A stretch of 64,000 nucleotides of DNA from Bin87 sp965221295 (GCA_965221295.1 OZ244879.1:2232001-2296000), one strand, 5' to 3'. Positions 17,939-26,876 are shown, counted from the first letter of the stretch. Notes: generated by a model from the sequence alone, not told the origin. Made by a program: numbers and translations.

Positions 17939-18412
17939 ATGGCCATCACCGTAGGACAACCCGCACCAGATTTCACCCTCCACGAAAATCCCGCTACGCA
18001 GCACAGCCTGAGCGATTACCGGGGCAAGAACGTCGTGTTGGCGTTTTTCCCCGGAGCCTTCACCGGGGTCTGCACCACCGAGATGTGCGCGCTGCGGGAC
18101 CGGATTCAGGAGTTCAACGACATGAACGCGGTGGTGCTGGGCGTAACCGTTGACCCACCCTTCGCGCAGGCCGCGTGGAAGGCCGCCAACAACGTGGAGT
18201 ACACCTTCCTCAGCGACTACAACAGGGAGGTGGTCAACGCCTATGACGTAGCGCTGCCGGGCTTGGCCGGGATGCAGGGTTACGTTGCCGCCAAACGGGC
18301 CGTGACCATCGTGGACGCCCAGGGCATCGTGCGGTACCACTGGGTAGCCGACGTACCCACCACAGAGCCGAACTACGATGAAGTTCGCGCCGCAGTGGCC
18401 GCGCTGAGCTGA
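17939..18412 (+). CDS. peroxiredoxin, BCP/AhpE-like
   Basis: A 157-residue thiol peroxidase that reduces hydroperoxides in the cytoplasm. The active site reads FFPGAFTGVCTTEMC: peroxidatic Cys45 with the PxxxTxxC signature, and Cys50 in the position of the resolving Cys of atypical two-Cys BCP enzymes. VGQPAPDFTL opens the fold and GVTVD follows the active site. The start is the ATG after CAGGGGATTGAAC. The gene ends before a strong intrinsic terminator and is divergent from the MFS carrier. Confidence 0.92.
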   Translation: MAITVGQPAPDFTLHENPATQHSLSDYRGKNVVLAFFPGAFTGVCTTEMCALRDRIQEFNDMNAVVLGVTVDPPFAQAAWKAANNVEYTFLSDYNREVVNAYDVALPGLAGMQGYVAAKRAVTIVDAQGIVRYHWVADVPTTEPNYDEVRAAVAALS

Positions 18413-18439
18413 ATCACCGGCCAATACGACGGGCGCTGC

Positions 18440-18468
18440 AAGCCCCTCTCGGTTCGAGAGGGGCTTTT
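18440..18468 (+). terminator. intrinsic terminator after the peroxiredoxin gene
   Basis: Perfect 11-bp stem AAGCCCCTCTC / GAGAGGGGCTT around GGTTC, ending in a short T run. The stop codon is 28 bases upstream. The remaining sequence to 18713 shows nothing I recognise. Confidence 0.9.
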
Positions 18469-18713
18469 CGACGCGGGGTTGGTGGCGGCGTGGCGCTGCG
18501 CCGGGTTGGAAGCGCTTGGCGCCGCTACCCCTTTGGGTAGCCCTGGCGCCGGTTGGCGGGTTGCGCCAGCGATGGCGTGAACGGCGTTGTGGTCGGGCAT
18601 GTCCGGCTTCACCCGCGCCGGGCAGGGATCGGACCACTCCAAGGTGGAGGCATCCCACGTCGGCGACGACTGCGCGGACGACGCGCGCTGACGGGTTGGA
18701 GGCGGGTAGCCGG

Positions 18714-19685
18714 TCAGCGTTGCGGCCAGGGGTGGCTCACCAGGCGTTCAATCACCATTTCCGTCAGGCGGTGGGAGTCCACGGCGAGGCACAGATCGAC
18801 GTTGGCCGGTCGGTTGGTCATGCCGTACCAATCCACCACGGTTTGGCCGCGGGTGAGTTCGCCGCCGATGTCCACGGAGACGGGCCGGCGTTCGGTCGTC
18901 ATCAGGGTTGTGTCCACGGCATAGGCCACGGCGGGCACATCGTTGTATCGCACGGCCTCGCCGTCGGCCAGGCGACCCAAACGCCGGTACGCCTGTTGGG
19001 TGTAGCCGGACGCTGCGACGAGCAATTGAATGGCCGGGGCGGGACAGGTAGAAAGGCGGGCGAATTGCTCGTCTGACAGGCCGCAGTGGTCGCAGACGTC
19101 CAAACCCACCTGGACGATTGGCGCCCCGGAGTCGTAGAGGATGGCCGCCGCTTCCGGGTCTTCGTGGAGGTTGGCGGTGGCAACCGGGGAAACGTTGCCC
19201 GGGACTCTGACGGCGCCGCCCATCACCACGACGCCGGACAGGGACTCGGCGATTTCGGGAGCCAGACGGAGGGCCAGGGCGAGGTTGGTCATGCGTCCCA
19301 GGGCCAGTACAGTTATCTCCCCCGGCGCTTGGGAGACCATGCGCGCAATCGCTACGGGTGCGCGCCGGGCCACGTCGCCGGTGGCTGGCGTCGCGTTAGC
19401 CATCGGGCTGGCGCCGCCCAGAGCATCGGCGCCGTGAATGTGGGCGGCCCAGCTCTCGTTGGGCTGGCGCAGCAATGGGCCGCGGGCGCCTGGGTAAACC
19501 GGGATGGCGCTGCGGCCGGCGGCTTGCAGGATGCGCGCGGCGTTGGCGGCGCACTGGGGCATGGAACCGTTGCCGTAGCTGATGGTCAACGCCTCGACCT
19601 GCAGCTCGGGGCTGGCCAGGGCCAGCAGGATGGCCGCCGCGTCGTCCACGCCGGGGTCGGTGTCGATGATCACGCGCTTGGGCAC
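18714..19685 (-). CDS. inosine-uridine-type nucleoside hydrolase
   Basis: A 323-residue Ca2+-dependent N-ribohydrolase that splits ribonucleosides to base and ribose. The N terminus carries the diagnostic aspartate cluster VIIDTDPGVDDAAAI (Asp8, Asp10, Asp14, Asp15). Other family stretches are SYGNGSMPQCAANAARIL, EITVLALGRMTNLALAL and VVVMGGAVRVPGNVSP. The exact nucleoside cannot be deduced. It is monocistronic by position, convergent with the peroxiredoxin and divergent from the MscR-like dehydrogenase. Confidence 0.92.
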   Translation of the reverse strand: MPKRVIIDTDPGVDDAAAILLALASPELQVEALTISYGNGSMPQCAANAARILQAAGRSAIPVYPGARGPLLRQPNESWAAHIHGADALGGASPMANATPATGDVARRAPVAIARMVSQAPGEITVLALGRMTNLALALRLAPEIAESLSGVVVMGGAVRVPGNVSPVATANLHEDPEAAAILYDSGAPIVQVGLDVCDHCGLSDEQFARLSTCPAPAIQLLVAASGYTQQAYRRLGRLADGEAVRYNDVPAVAYAVDTTLMTTERRPVSVDIGGELTRGQTVVDWYGMTNRPANVDLCLAVDSHRLTEMVIERLVSHPWPQR

Positions 19686-19764
19686 TATGTTTCCGCCTTT
19701 TGACGATGCCGCCGGGTTGAGGCATTATAGCCGCTGTAATTCGCCTGACTTGGGTTGGGCGATT

Positions 19765-19806
19765 CGGAGGGACATTCCCGGAGGGACATTCTCGGAGGGG
19801 CATTTA
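19765..19806. repeat. three 14-bp tandem units carrying Shine-Dalgarno-like GGAGG
   Basis: Units at 19765, 19779 and 19793 follow CGGAGGGACATTCC; the last ends directly at the ATG of the next gene. Each unit offers a GGAGG core, but only the third is at ribosome-site distance. Confidence 0.9.
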
Positions 19807-20895
19807 ATGGCGGTCAACGAAGTGCAAGGCGTGATCTCCCGGGCCAAGGGAGCGCACGTCGAGCTGGCGACGATTCACGTGCCGGATCCCGGGGAGGGCG
19901 AGGCGCTGGTGCGAGTGCAGGCTTGTGGCGTTTGCCACACCGACCTTCACTACCGAGAAGGGGCAATCAACGATGAATTCCCGTTCCTGTTGGGGCATGA
20001 GGCCGCCGGGATAGTGGAAAGCGTCGGGGACGGCGTAACCAACGTGCAGCCCGGCGACTTCGTGATCCTGGCCTGGCGGGCGCCCTGCGGCAACTGCCGC
20101 TCGTGCCACCGGGGGCGGCCGTGGTACTGCTTCGCCAGCCGCAACGCGCAGCAGAAGATGACGCTGCCCGACGGTTCGCCGCTTTCGCCGGCCCTGGGCA
20201 TCGGCGCCTTTTGCGAGCTGACGCTGGTGGACGCGTTGCAGGCGGTGAAGGTAGATCCGGCGGCGGCGCCCGCGGCCGCCGGGTTGATTGGCTGCGGCAT
20301 CATGGCCGGCCTGGGAGCGGCGCTGAACACTGGGGGAGTAGGCCGGGGCGATTCGGTGGCGGTGATCGGTTGCGGGGGCGTTGGCAATGCCGCAGTGGCC
20401 GGGTCCCGCTTGGCCGGCGCGCATACGATCATCGCAGTGGACATTGACGACCGGAAGTTGGAGTGGGCCCGGGGCTTTGGCGCCACCCATACCGTCAATT
20501 CCACGCAGGCCGACGCGGTGGAGGCGATCCGCGGGTTGACGGGCGGCAACGGCGTGAACGTGGCCATTGAGGCGGTGGGCAACCCGTCCACCTACGAGCA
20601 AGCCTTCTACGCCCGGGATCTGGCGGGGACGGTGGTGCTGGTGGGCGTGCCAGACCCGACGATGAAGATTGAATTGCCCCTGATCGAAGTGTTCGGGCGC
20701 GGCGGTTCCCTGAAATCCTCGTGGTATGGCGACTGCCTACCGACCCGGGACTTTCCCATGCTGATTGACCTGTACCTGCAGGGCCGCCTGGACCTGGACG
20801 CCTTCGTGAGCGAGCGCATTGGGATTGGCGACGTGGAAGAGGCGTTCGCCAGCATGAGCCGGGGCGAAGTACTGCGCTCCGTGGTGGTGATGTAG
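19807..20895 (+). CDS. zinc alcohol dehydrogenase close to S-(hydroxymethyl)mycothiol dehydrogenase
   Basis: A 362-residue medium-chain dehydrogenase. The catalytic zinc region reads QACGVCHTDLHYREG and GHEAAGIVE; structural zinc cysteines are in CGNCRSCHRGRPWYC; the NAD(P) Rossmann motif is VIGCGGVGNAAV. Runs such as VQGVISRAKGA, FPFLLGHEAAGIVESVGDGV, RGRPWYCF, QKMTL and SPALGIGAF are what I recall from actinobacterial MscR, which oxidises the formaldehyde-mycothiol adduct. Thiol cofactor and substrate remain inference. The start is fixed by GGAGGGG seven bases before the ATG. The alpha/beta fold gene follows after 38 bases. Confidence 0.88.
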   Translation: MAVNEVQGVISRAKGAHVELATIHVPDPGEGEALVRVQACGVCHTDLHYREGAINDEFPFLLGHEAAGIVESVGDGVTNVQPGDFVILAWRAPCGNCRSCHRGRPWYCFASRNAQQKMTLPDGSPLSPALGIGAFCELTLVDALQAVKVDPAAAPAAAGLIGCGIMAGLGAALNTGGVGRGDSVAVIGCGGVGNAAVAGSRLAGAHTIIAVDIDDRKLEWARGFGATHTVNSTQADAVEAIRGLTGGNGVNVAIEAVGNPSTYEQAFYARDLAGTVVLVGVPDPTMKIELPLIEVFGRGGSLKSSWYGDCLPTRDFPMLIDLYLQGRLDLDAFVSERIGIGDVEEAFASMSRGEVLRSVVVM

Positions 20896-20933
20896 GCAAT
20901 CGATGTTGGGGTTCGGTGTAGGGGAGATCACAG

Positions 20934-21677
20934 ATGGCGACGTTCGTTCTGGTTCACGGAGCGTGGCACGGCGGTTGGTGTTGGTGGAAAACGGCGCCGT
21001 TGCTGAGAGACGCGGGACACATCGTTTACGCGCCAAGCCTGACGGGTTTGGGCGACCGGGAGCATTTGGCCCGCATCATACCGCCGGCGGCGCTCAACTT
21101 GGACCTGCACGTTCGGGACATCACGCAGCTGCTGGAGTCAGAGGGATTGACGGACGTGATCGTGGTGGGGCACGCCTACGCCGGCATGGTGATCACCGGG
21201 GTAGCGGAGTTGTGTCCCGGTCGCATCGGGACGCTGGTATATGTCAACGGGGTCGCGCCGGCCGATGGCGAGGCGATGATCGACCAGCTGGAGGCCGTGC
21301 GGGGCCCGGAGTTCGTGGCGCGCATCCGGCGGCATATCGACGATGGGGAGCCGTGGTTGCCACAGCCTACGACCAACGCGGAAATCGCCCGGCGTTGGGG
21401 GATAACGGACCTTGAAGACCAGGAGTTCGTTCTGCCGCGGCTTTCTCCGCAGCCTACCCAGACGTTCGCGCAGCCCGTTGTGATTCAGAACCCCGAGGCC
21501 GCCAGGATCCGGCGTGAGTTCATCCTGTGCAGCGAGTCGGGATTTGAACCAGTAGCCGAACGGGCCGCGGCCAACGGTTGGGGAGTGCGCCACATTGACA
21601 CCGGGCACGACCCGATGATCACGGAGCCGGGCGCGTTGGCCGGGGCGTTGCTCAGCATCGCCGGGACTCGGCGTTAG
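20934..21677 (+). CDS. alpha/beta hydrolase fold protein without the usual serine nucleophile
   Basis: A 247-residue protein of the esterase/hydroxynitrile-lyase-like alpha/beta group: FVLVHGAWHGGWCWWK (oxyanion hole), SLTGLGDREHL, then the nucleophile elbow VVGHAYAGMVITG and a C-terminal HIDTGHDPMI with the catalytic His. The elbow should read GHSYGG; the codon is GCC (Ala) in place of Ser. The sequence is otherwise intact and unbroken, so this looks like a changed or non-hydrolytic function rather than a pseudogene. It is probably co-transcribed with the MscR-like dehydrogenase. Confidence 0.85.
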   Translation: MATFVLVHGAWHGGWCWWKTAPLLRDAGHIVYAPSLTGLGDREHLARIIPPAALNLDLHVRDITQLLESEGLTDVIVVGHAYAGMVITGVAELCPGRIGTLVYVNGVAPADGEAMIDQLEAVRGPEFVARIRRHIDDGEPWLPQPTTNAEIARRWGITDLEDQEFVLPRLSPQPTQTFAQPVVIQNPEAARIRREFILCSESGFEPVAERAAANGWGVRHIDTGHDPMITEPGALAGALLSIAGTRR

Positions 21678-21761
21678 CGCGCCGGCCGTATGCTACGATA
21701 CCGGGCGTCAGTTTAGACAATCGTCAGTTCTGGCAATCGCATCAACAAGGAGAAACACGAT

Positions 21762-22487
21762 ATGGCCGACTCAGCATTGGGCCTTGACGTGCGGGCCTGC
21801 ATTTTCGACGTATTCGGCACGGTGGTGGATTGGCGTTCCAGCATTACCGAGCAGTGCGCCAACATGGGGCGCATCAAGGGGATTGAACGCGACTGGGGGG
21901 CGTTCGCGGACGCCTGGCGAGGCAAGTATCGCCCCTATATGGATAAAGTGCGGAACGGGACGCTGCCGTGGACCAACTTGGACGCGTTGCACCGCATGTC
22001 GCTGGACGAGGTTCTGGAGGAATTCGAGATCAGCGGATTCAGCGACGACGAGAAGATGGAGGTAACCTATTTTTGGCACAACCTCCGTCCCTGGGCCGAC
22101 AGCGTTCCGGGCCTGTACCGGCTCAAGAACAAGTTCATCATATCCCCGATGTCCAATGGGAACATCGCGCTGATGACCAACATGGCCAAGAATGGCGGGA
22201 TGCCGTGGGACTGCATCCTGGGCGCCGAGGTGGCCCAGCACTACAAGCCGGACCCGGAGAGCTACGGCACGGCCGTCAAGTTGTTGGGGCTGAAGGCGGA
22301 GCAGGTTATGATGGTGGCCGCGCACCAGGGCGATTTGCTGGCGTCGGCCAAGGTTGGCCTCCGGACGGCGTTCGTGCCCAGGCCGAGGGAGCACGGGCCA
22401 GACCGGACGCCGGATCCTACCCCCGATCCGTCATTCAACGTGGTGGCCGAGAACTTCGTTGACTTGGCGGCCAAGCTCGGGGCCTGA
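21762..22487 (+). CDS. HAD-superfamily haloacid dehalogenase, type II
   Basis: A 241-residue HAD protein. The nucleophile Asp16 lies in ACIFDVFGTVVDWRSS, whose WR pair is typical of L-2-haloacid dehalogenases. SPMSNGN, QHYKPDPESY and VAAHQGDL supply the other core motifs. Such enzymes remove halide from short 2-haloacids, but several family members act on other substrates. AAGGAG precedes the ATG. It is convergent with the LLM gene. Confidence 0.9.
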   Translation: MADSALGLDVRACIFDVFGTVVDWRSSITEQCANMGRIKGIERDWGAFADAWRGKYRPYMDKVRNGTLPWTNLDALHRMSLDEVLEEFEISGFSDDEKMEVTYFWHNLRPWADSVPGLYRLKNKFIISPMSNGNIALMTNMAKNGGMPWDCILGAEVAQHYKPDPESYGTAVKLLGLKAEQVMMVAAHQGDLLASAKVGLRTAFVPRPREHGPDRTPDPTPDPSFNVVAENFVDLAAKLGA

Positions 22488-22526
22488 CCGGAGCGCAGGC
22501 CATAGGGATCAGACCGTTGCGCCATG

Positions 22527-22551
22527 AGGGGCGGGAGCGATTCGCGCCCCT
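22527..22551. terminator. possible bidirectional hairpin between convergent genes
   Basis: AGGGGCG and CGCCCCT form a 7-bp stem around 11 bases. No T run follows on either strand, so termination is only suggested by position. Confidence 0.3.
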
Positions 22552-22577
22552 GTGCGGGTTGTGGCGCCGGCGGGCGA

Positions 22578-23615
22578 TCAGGCGTCGGCCAGCGGTTCTT
22601 GCCCGCAGACTTGGGCGACCAGTTCGTAGGAGCGCAGCCGATCCTCGAAGTGGTAGCAGATGGTGACCACGCTGAGGTCGCGCGTCTGGTAGTCTTCGGC
22701 CACTTTATCCAGCCCAGCCTTGACCTGATCCGGGTCGCCGTCCACGCAGTTGCGCATGTACTGCTGGATGAACTGCCATTCGTTGGCGAGGTACTTGTAG
22801 TTTGCCGCCAATTCGGGCGAGGGGATACCCTTGGCGCGATTGGTTACCGAACGCAGCCTGCCCAGGTTGCGGCTGGAAGCGATGCGGATGGCGTCCTCCT
22901 CGGTGTCGGCGCACAGCACCTGAACGCCGACGTTGACCAGGGGTTCTGGGAGGCGTTCCGAAGCCTCGAAATTTTGGCGGTAGGACTCGACGATCTGCGG
23001 GCCATCGGTGGCGCCCATGCCGAAGAAGTGAGCGTAGGCGAAGGGCAGGCCCATTTTCGCCGCCATGAATGCCGATTCGTAGCGTGAGCCGAGCAGCCAA
23101 ACCTGCGGGGCGGTATCCGGTTCATCGGGCGAGGCCATCACCTCGTGGAAAGGGTGATCGTCGGGCTGGGAGTCATCCAGGTAGTTGATAACGTCGCGGA
23201 CCTGCTGGGGGAAGTGTCGCACGTCTTTGGGCATACTGGGGTAGGCCAAAGCCGCCGCCGTGATCTGGTCGCTGCCCGGGGCGCGGCCGATGCCGAGATC
23301 GATCCGGTCGGGGTACAGCGAATCCAGGATACGGAAGGTTTCGGCGACTTTCAGGGCGCTGTAGTGGGGCAGCATGACGCCACCGGAGCCGACCCTGATG
23401 CTTCTGGTGTGGGCGGCGATTTGGCCGACCATGACTTCCGGGGCGGTGCCGGCGAAATTGGGCAGGTTGTGGTGTTCGGCCACCCAATAGCGGCGGTAAC
23501 CCAGTTTTTCGGTGGCGACGGCCAGTTGAATGGTCTCTCTGAGGGCGGTTCCCGCGTCGCTGCCTTCTCTCATGGGCGACTGGTCAACCACGCTCAGCTG
23601 GAGTTTTTCGCTCAA
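22578..23615 (-). CDS. LLM-class (bacterial luciferase-like) flavin oxidoreductase
   Basis: A 345-residue TIM-barrel protein of the luciferase-like monooxygenase family (MsnO8/YvbT type) using reduced FMN or F420. Key stretches are SVVDQSPMREGSDAGTAL, YWVAEHHNLPNFAGTAPEV, IRVGSGGVMLPHYSALKVAE and DRIDLGIGRAPGSDQ. Substrate is unknown. I choose a TTG start at 23615 because GAGAGGA lies at the right distance and LSEKLQLSVVDQSP matches family N termini; the longer frame runs into a 13-bp tandem repeat. The family is abundant in SAR202-type Chloroflexota. Confidence 0.9.
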   Translation of the reverse strand: MSEKLQLSVVDQSPMREGSDAGTALRETIQLAVATEKLGYRRYWVAEHHNLPNFAGTAPEVMVGQIAAHTRSIRVGSGGVMLPHYSALKVAETFRILDSLYPDRIDLGIGRAPGSDQITAAALAYPSMPKDVRHFPQQVRDVINYLDDSQPDDHPFHEVMASPDEPDTAPQVWLLGSRYESAFMAAKMGLPFAYAHFFGMGATDGPQIVESYRQNFEASERLPEPLVNVGVQVLCADTEEDAIRIASSRNLGRLRSVTNRAKGIPSPELAANYKYLANEWQFIQQYMRNCVDGDPDQVKAGLDKVAEDYQTRDLSVVTICYHFEDRLRSYELVAQVCGQEPLADA

Positions 23616-23624
23616 GATTTCCTC

Positions 23625-23663
23625 TCGTAAACACGGGTCGTAAACACGGGTCGTAAACACGGG
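23625..23663. repeat. three perfect 13-bp tandem units in the LLM leader
   Basis: TCGTAAACACGGG is repeated exactly at 23625, 23638 and 23651, and a diverged fourth unit (TCGTGAAGGCCGGG) follows. It lies just upstream of the LLM ribosome binding site (reverse strand). Confidence 0.92.
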
Positions 23664-23738
23664 TCGTGAAGGCCGGGCGCTGCGCCCCGCAGGGGCAGTT
23701 ATCCGGCGCCGTTATGTGATGTATCGCCAGATCGCAGG

Positions 23739-23767
23739 TTGCCGGAACCTGGCGGCTGGCTTATTAT
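23739..23767 (+). promoter_or_regulatory. probable promoter of the pst operon
   Basis: TTGCCG, a 17-base spacer and TATTAT, about 80 bases before pstC. No recognisable Pho box is apparent. Confidence 0.5.
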
Positions 23768-23844
23768 AGTTGCATCAAACGGTAAACGCAGTGATTGGGG
23801 AAGATCCGGCGGGGAGCTTGAATCAGACGAGAGGGTGATCCGTT

Positions 23845-25182
23845 TTGGTTTTCGGCAAAATATCAGGCGCGAAACCGGGGATGAAGCCAATTCCGGTTGC
23901 AGGCAATCCGCTCACAGCCAGCGGCAACAAGTACCTACTTGAACGTATCGTCAAGTGGGTACTTTTTCTTTTGGCGGCCGTTTCCGTGATGACCACGGTG
24001 GGCATCGTATCGGTGTTGCTCTTTGAGGGCGCGCGGTTCTTCACCGCGGACTTCTATCAGGAGAAGCGCAGCGAGCGCGAGGCGACCAGCGACGCGGCGG
24101 GGTTGGTAGGGACGGAGTCGGCGCCGGCCGGTTTGGCGCCGGGAATGATACCGAGGGTTTCGGCGCGGTCCACGGTGGACGCTCTGATCTACGTTGATTG
24201 GGACAAGCCAACATCCGGTGAAACGCCCACCGCCTACGAGGTGTCCATAACGCCCAATTTGGGCTTGGATCTGAGCGATTGCGCCAACCTGGGGGGAGAA
24301 CGCATGTCGTGCGTCATATCCGACGCTGGCCTGGGGCGATCTTACAAGGTATCGGTGGCGGCGCTGGCCGAGGCCGGCCGGGGCGCCGCCCTGGAGACTG
24401 AATCCTTCCAGGTTCCAGAGAAAGTACGGTGGCAGCGATATTTTACGGACACCAAGTGGCGCACGTTGCTGGTGCCGCGATCTTACGGAATCTGGCCGCT
24501 ACTGGTGGGGACGATGATGATCGCAGTCTTGGCGATGCTGGTGGCGGCGCCGCTGGGGTTGCTGAGCGCAATTTTCCTGAGCGAATACGCGCATCCCCGG
24601 TTGCGGGGGATCGCCAAGCCGGTACTGGAAGTGTTGGCTGGGGTTCCCACCGTGGTGTACGGATTCTTCGCCCTGTTCTTCATCACGCCGCTGCTGCGCG
24701 CCGTCAGCGACGAAGTAGGCATCTTCAACGCCCTGTCGGCGTCCATAGTGATGGGGGTGATGATCATTCCGATGGTGTCCAGCCTGAGTGAAGACGCCAT
24801 GCGAGCCGTGCCCAATTCGTTGCGCGAGGGGGCATACGCTTTGGGGGCGACCAAGGTGGAAGTGGCCACCAAGGTGGTGACGCCAGCGGCGCTTTCGGGC
24901 ATCGTAGCGGCGCTCATCCTGGGCATGTCGCGCGCGGTGGGCGAGACGATGATCGTGTTTATTGCGGCGGGACAGAATGAGAAGCTGACGTTCAACCCGC
25001 TGGATCCGGTGAATACCATGACGGGATTCATGGCCACGACCAATTTTAGCGACAACGCCATACCAGGAACCGCCCAATTCCAGGCGCTTTTCGCAGTGGG
25101 CATCACGCTGTTCGTCATCACCCTGTTGATGAACATGCTGAGCCAGTTCGTGGTTTCGCGCTTCCGTGAGGTTTACGAGTAA
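23845..25182 (+). CDS. pstC: phosphate ABC transporter permease PstC with an inserted extracytoplasmic domain
   Basis: One of two membrane subunits of the high-affinity phosphate importer. A first transmembrane helix (about residues 36-58) is followed by roughly 130 extra residues (70-195) before the core permease resumes at YGIWPLLVGTMMIAVLAMLVAAPLG. The core has EYAHPRLRG, VLAGVPTVVYGFFALFF and the ABC-contact loop LREGAYALGATKVEVATKVVTPAALSGI. The insert contains VDALIYVDWDKPTSGETP, TAYEVSI, and GRSYKVSVAALAEAGRG, a strand pattern like a fibronectin type III domain. Usual PstC is about 300 residues; this is 445. TTG at 23845 is chosen for GAGAGGG upstream; ATG at 23881 is possible. No pstS is nearby. 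Confidence 0.92.
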   Translation: MVFGKISGAKPGMKPIPVAGNPLTASGNKYLLERIVKWVLFLLAAVSVMTTVGIVSVLLFEGARFFTADFYQEKRSEREATSDAAGLVGTESAPAGLAPGMIPRVSARSTVDALIYVDWDKPTSGETPTAYEVSITPNLGLDLSDCANLGGERMSCVISDAGLGRSYKVSVAALAEAGRGAALETESFQVPEKVRWQRYFTDTKWRTLLVPRSYGIWPLLVGTMMIAVLAMLVAAPLGLLSAIFLSEYAHPRLRGIAKPVLEVLAGVPTVVYGFFALFFITPLLRAVSDEVGIFNALSASIVMGVMIIPMVSSLSEDAMRAVPNSLREGAYALGATKVEVATKVVTPAALSGIVAALILGMSRAVGETMIVFIAAGQNEKLTFNPLDPVNTMTGFMATTNFSDNAIPGTAQFQALFAVGITLFVITLLMNMLSQFVVSRFREVYE

Positions 25183-26084
25183 TGGCGGTCCACACACAGC
25201 AGGACTACGACCGGCGGCTGGCTACCCGCAGACGGAACGCGCGGATTTTCTACGGAATTTGCGTTGCCGCGGTGATAGTGGCGTTGGCGATGCTGGTCGC
25301 CCTGCTTTACAGCGTGATTTCCGAAGCCGTGGCATGGCTGAACTTGGACGGAGCCTCGCTGAGCGCGTTGTTCGTGGAAGGGCCCTCCAGCAAGGCGGTG
25401 AAGTCTGGCCTGTTTCCGGCGATAATCGGCACCCTGTGGGTAATGGGAATTTGCATTGTGGTGTCCTTCACCGTTGGGGTGTCGGCGGCGGTGTACCTGG
25501 AGGAATATTCTGGGGGCAGCCGGGTCGCCGAGCTGATCCAGACCAACATTCAGAATTTGGCCGCAGTGCCATCCATTGTTTACGGCATACTGGGTTTGAG
25601 CATTTTCGTGGGATTGTTCGCGCTGGGCAAGAGCACTCTGGCCGCAGGCCTCACCCTGTCATTGCTGATCATGCCGGTGGTGATCGTGTCATCGCAGGAG
25701 GCGATGCGGGCGGTACCGCCGTCCATACGAGAGGGCGGGTTCGCCCTGGGAGGCACGCGGTGGCAGGTGATTTGGAGGCTGGTACTACCCCAGGCCATGC
25801 CGGGGATTCTGACTGGCATCATCCTGGCGGTGAGTCGCGCCATGGGCGAAGCGGCGCCGCTGGTGATAATGGGCGCGCTATCGTTCGTGTCTTTCGCGCC
25901 GGCCCATCCGTTGGACCGATTCACCGTGCTGCCAATCCAGATCTACGTTTGGATTTCCAAACCGCAGGAGGAATTTCACCAGTTGGCGGCGGCCGGAATA
26001 ATCGTGCTGCTGATCATGCTGCTGGGAATGAACGCATTCGCCATCTTGCTGCGGAACCGCCTACAACGGAACCAACGGGGGTAG
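25182..26084 (+). CDS. pstA: phosphate ABC transporter permease PstA
   Basis: A 300-residue membrane subunit that pairs with PstC. Its start overlaps the pstC stop by one base (TAATG). Conserved runs are YSVISEAVAWL, VSAAVYLEEYS, NIQNLAAVPSIVYGILGLSIFV and the ABC-contact loop SIREGGFALGGTRWQVIWRLVLPQAMPGI. About six hydrophobic segments are visible. The ATPase gene follows after 6 bases. Confidence 0.95.
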   Translation: MAVHTQQDYDRRLATRRRNARIFYGICVAAVIVALAMLVALLYSVISEAVAWLNLDGASLSALFVEGPSSKAVKSGLFPAIIGTLWVMGICIVVSFTVGVSAAVYLEEYSGGSRVAELIQTNIQNLAAVPSIVYGILGLSIFVGLFALGKSTLAAGLTLSLLIMPVVIVSSQEAMRAVPPSIREGGFALGGTRWQVIWRLVLPQAMPGILTGIILAVSRAMGEAAPLVIMGALSFVSFAPAHPLDRFTVLPIQIYVWISKPQEEFHQLAAAGIIVLLIMLLGMNAFAILLRNRLQRNQRG

Positions 26085-26090
26085 CGCAAC

Positions 26091-26876
26091 ATGGCTGCAA
26101 ACACAGTGGCGACGCGACCGGCGATTCGCGCCATGGACGTCGGCGTCTATTACGGGGCGAACAAGGTCATCGAAGCCGTGACCATGGACATGCCCGAGCA
26201 CGAAATCACCGCCATCATTGGCCCCAGCGGCGCCGGCAAGAGCACGCTGCTGCGCTGCATCAACCGCATGAACGACCTGATCGACATTTTCCGAATGGAA
26301 GGGGAGATGTGGTTTGGTGATTTCAACCTGTACGCTCCGGAGTCGGATCCCACGCAGATTAGATACCGGATCGGGATGGTGTTCCAACGGCCCAACCCGT
26401 TCCCCAAATCGATCTACGAAAACGTGGCGTTTGGGCCTCGCATCAACGGGTTCAGCGGCAACCTAGATGACGTGGTGGAACAATCGCTGCAGGGGGCGGC
26501 GCTTTGGGATGAGGTGAAGGATCGCCTCAAGGAGTCGGCGCTGGCGCTGTCGGGAGGCCAACAGCAGCGCCTCTGCATCGCCAGGGCCCTGGCGGTGGAG
26601 CCCAGCGTGATCCTAATGGACGAACCGTGTTCGTCGCTTGACCCCATCGCGACGCTGGCCATAGAGGAGCTGATGCAGGAATTGAAGAAGCGCTACAGCA
26701 TCGTGATCGTCACCCACAACATGCAACAAGCGGGCCGGGTGTCTGACAAGACGGCATTCCTGATGCCGGATGAAAACCGGGTTGCCCACCTGATCGAGTT
26801 TGGCGACACACGGACGCTGTTCACCAACCCCGCCGACGAGCGCACCGAGGCGTACATTACCGGTCGATTCGGCTAA
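26091..26876 (+). CDS. pstB: phosphate import ATP-binding protein PstB
   Basis: A 261-residue ABC ATPase energising PstAC. Walker A is GPSGAGKST (residues 44-52), followed by LLRCINRMNDL, a PstB hallmark. The Q-loop region reads IGMVFQRPNPFPKSIYENV, the signature is LSGGQQQRLCIARALAVEP and Walker B is VILMDEPCSSLDP. The H-loop is VTHNMQQA. All catalytic residues are present. It is the third gene of the pst operon. Confidence 0.96.
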   Translation: MAANTVATRPAIRAMDVGVYYGANKVIEAVTMDMPEHEITAIIGPSGAGKSTLLRCINRMNDLIDIFRMEGEMWFGDFNLYAPESDPTQIRYRIGMVFQRPNPFPKSIYENVAFGPRINGFSGNLDDVVEQSLQGAALWDEVKDRLKESALALSGGQQQRLCIARALAVEPSVILMDEPCSSLDPIATLAIEELMQELKKRYSIVIVTHNMQQAGRVSDKTAFLMPDENRVAHLIEFGDTRTLFTNPADERTEAYITGRFG

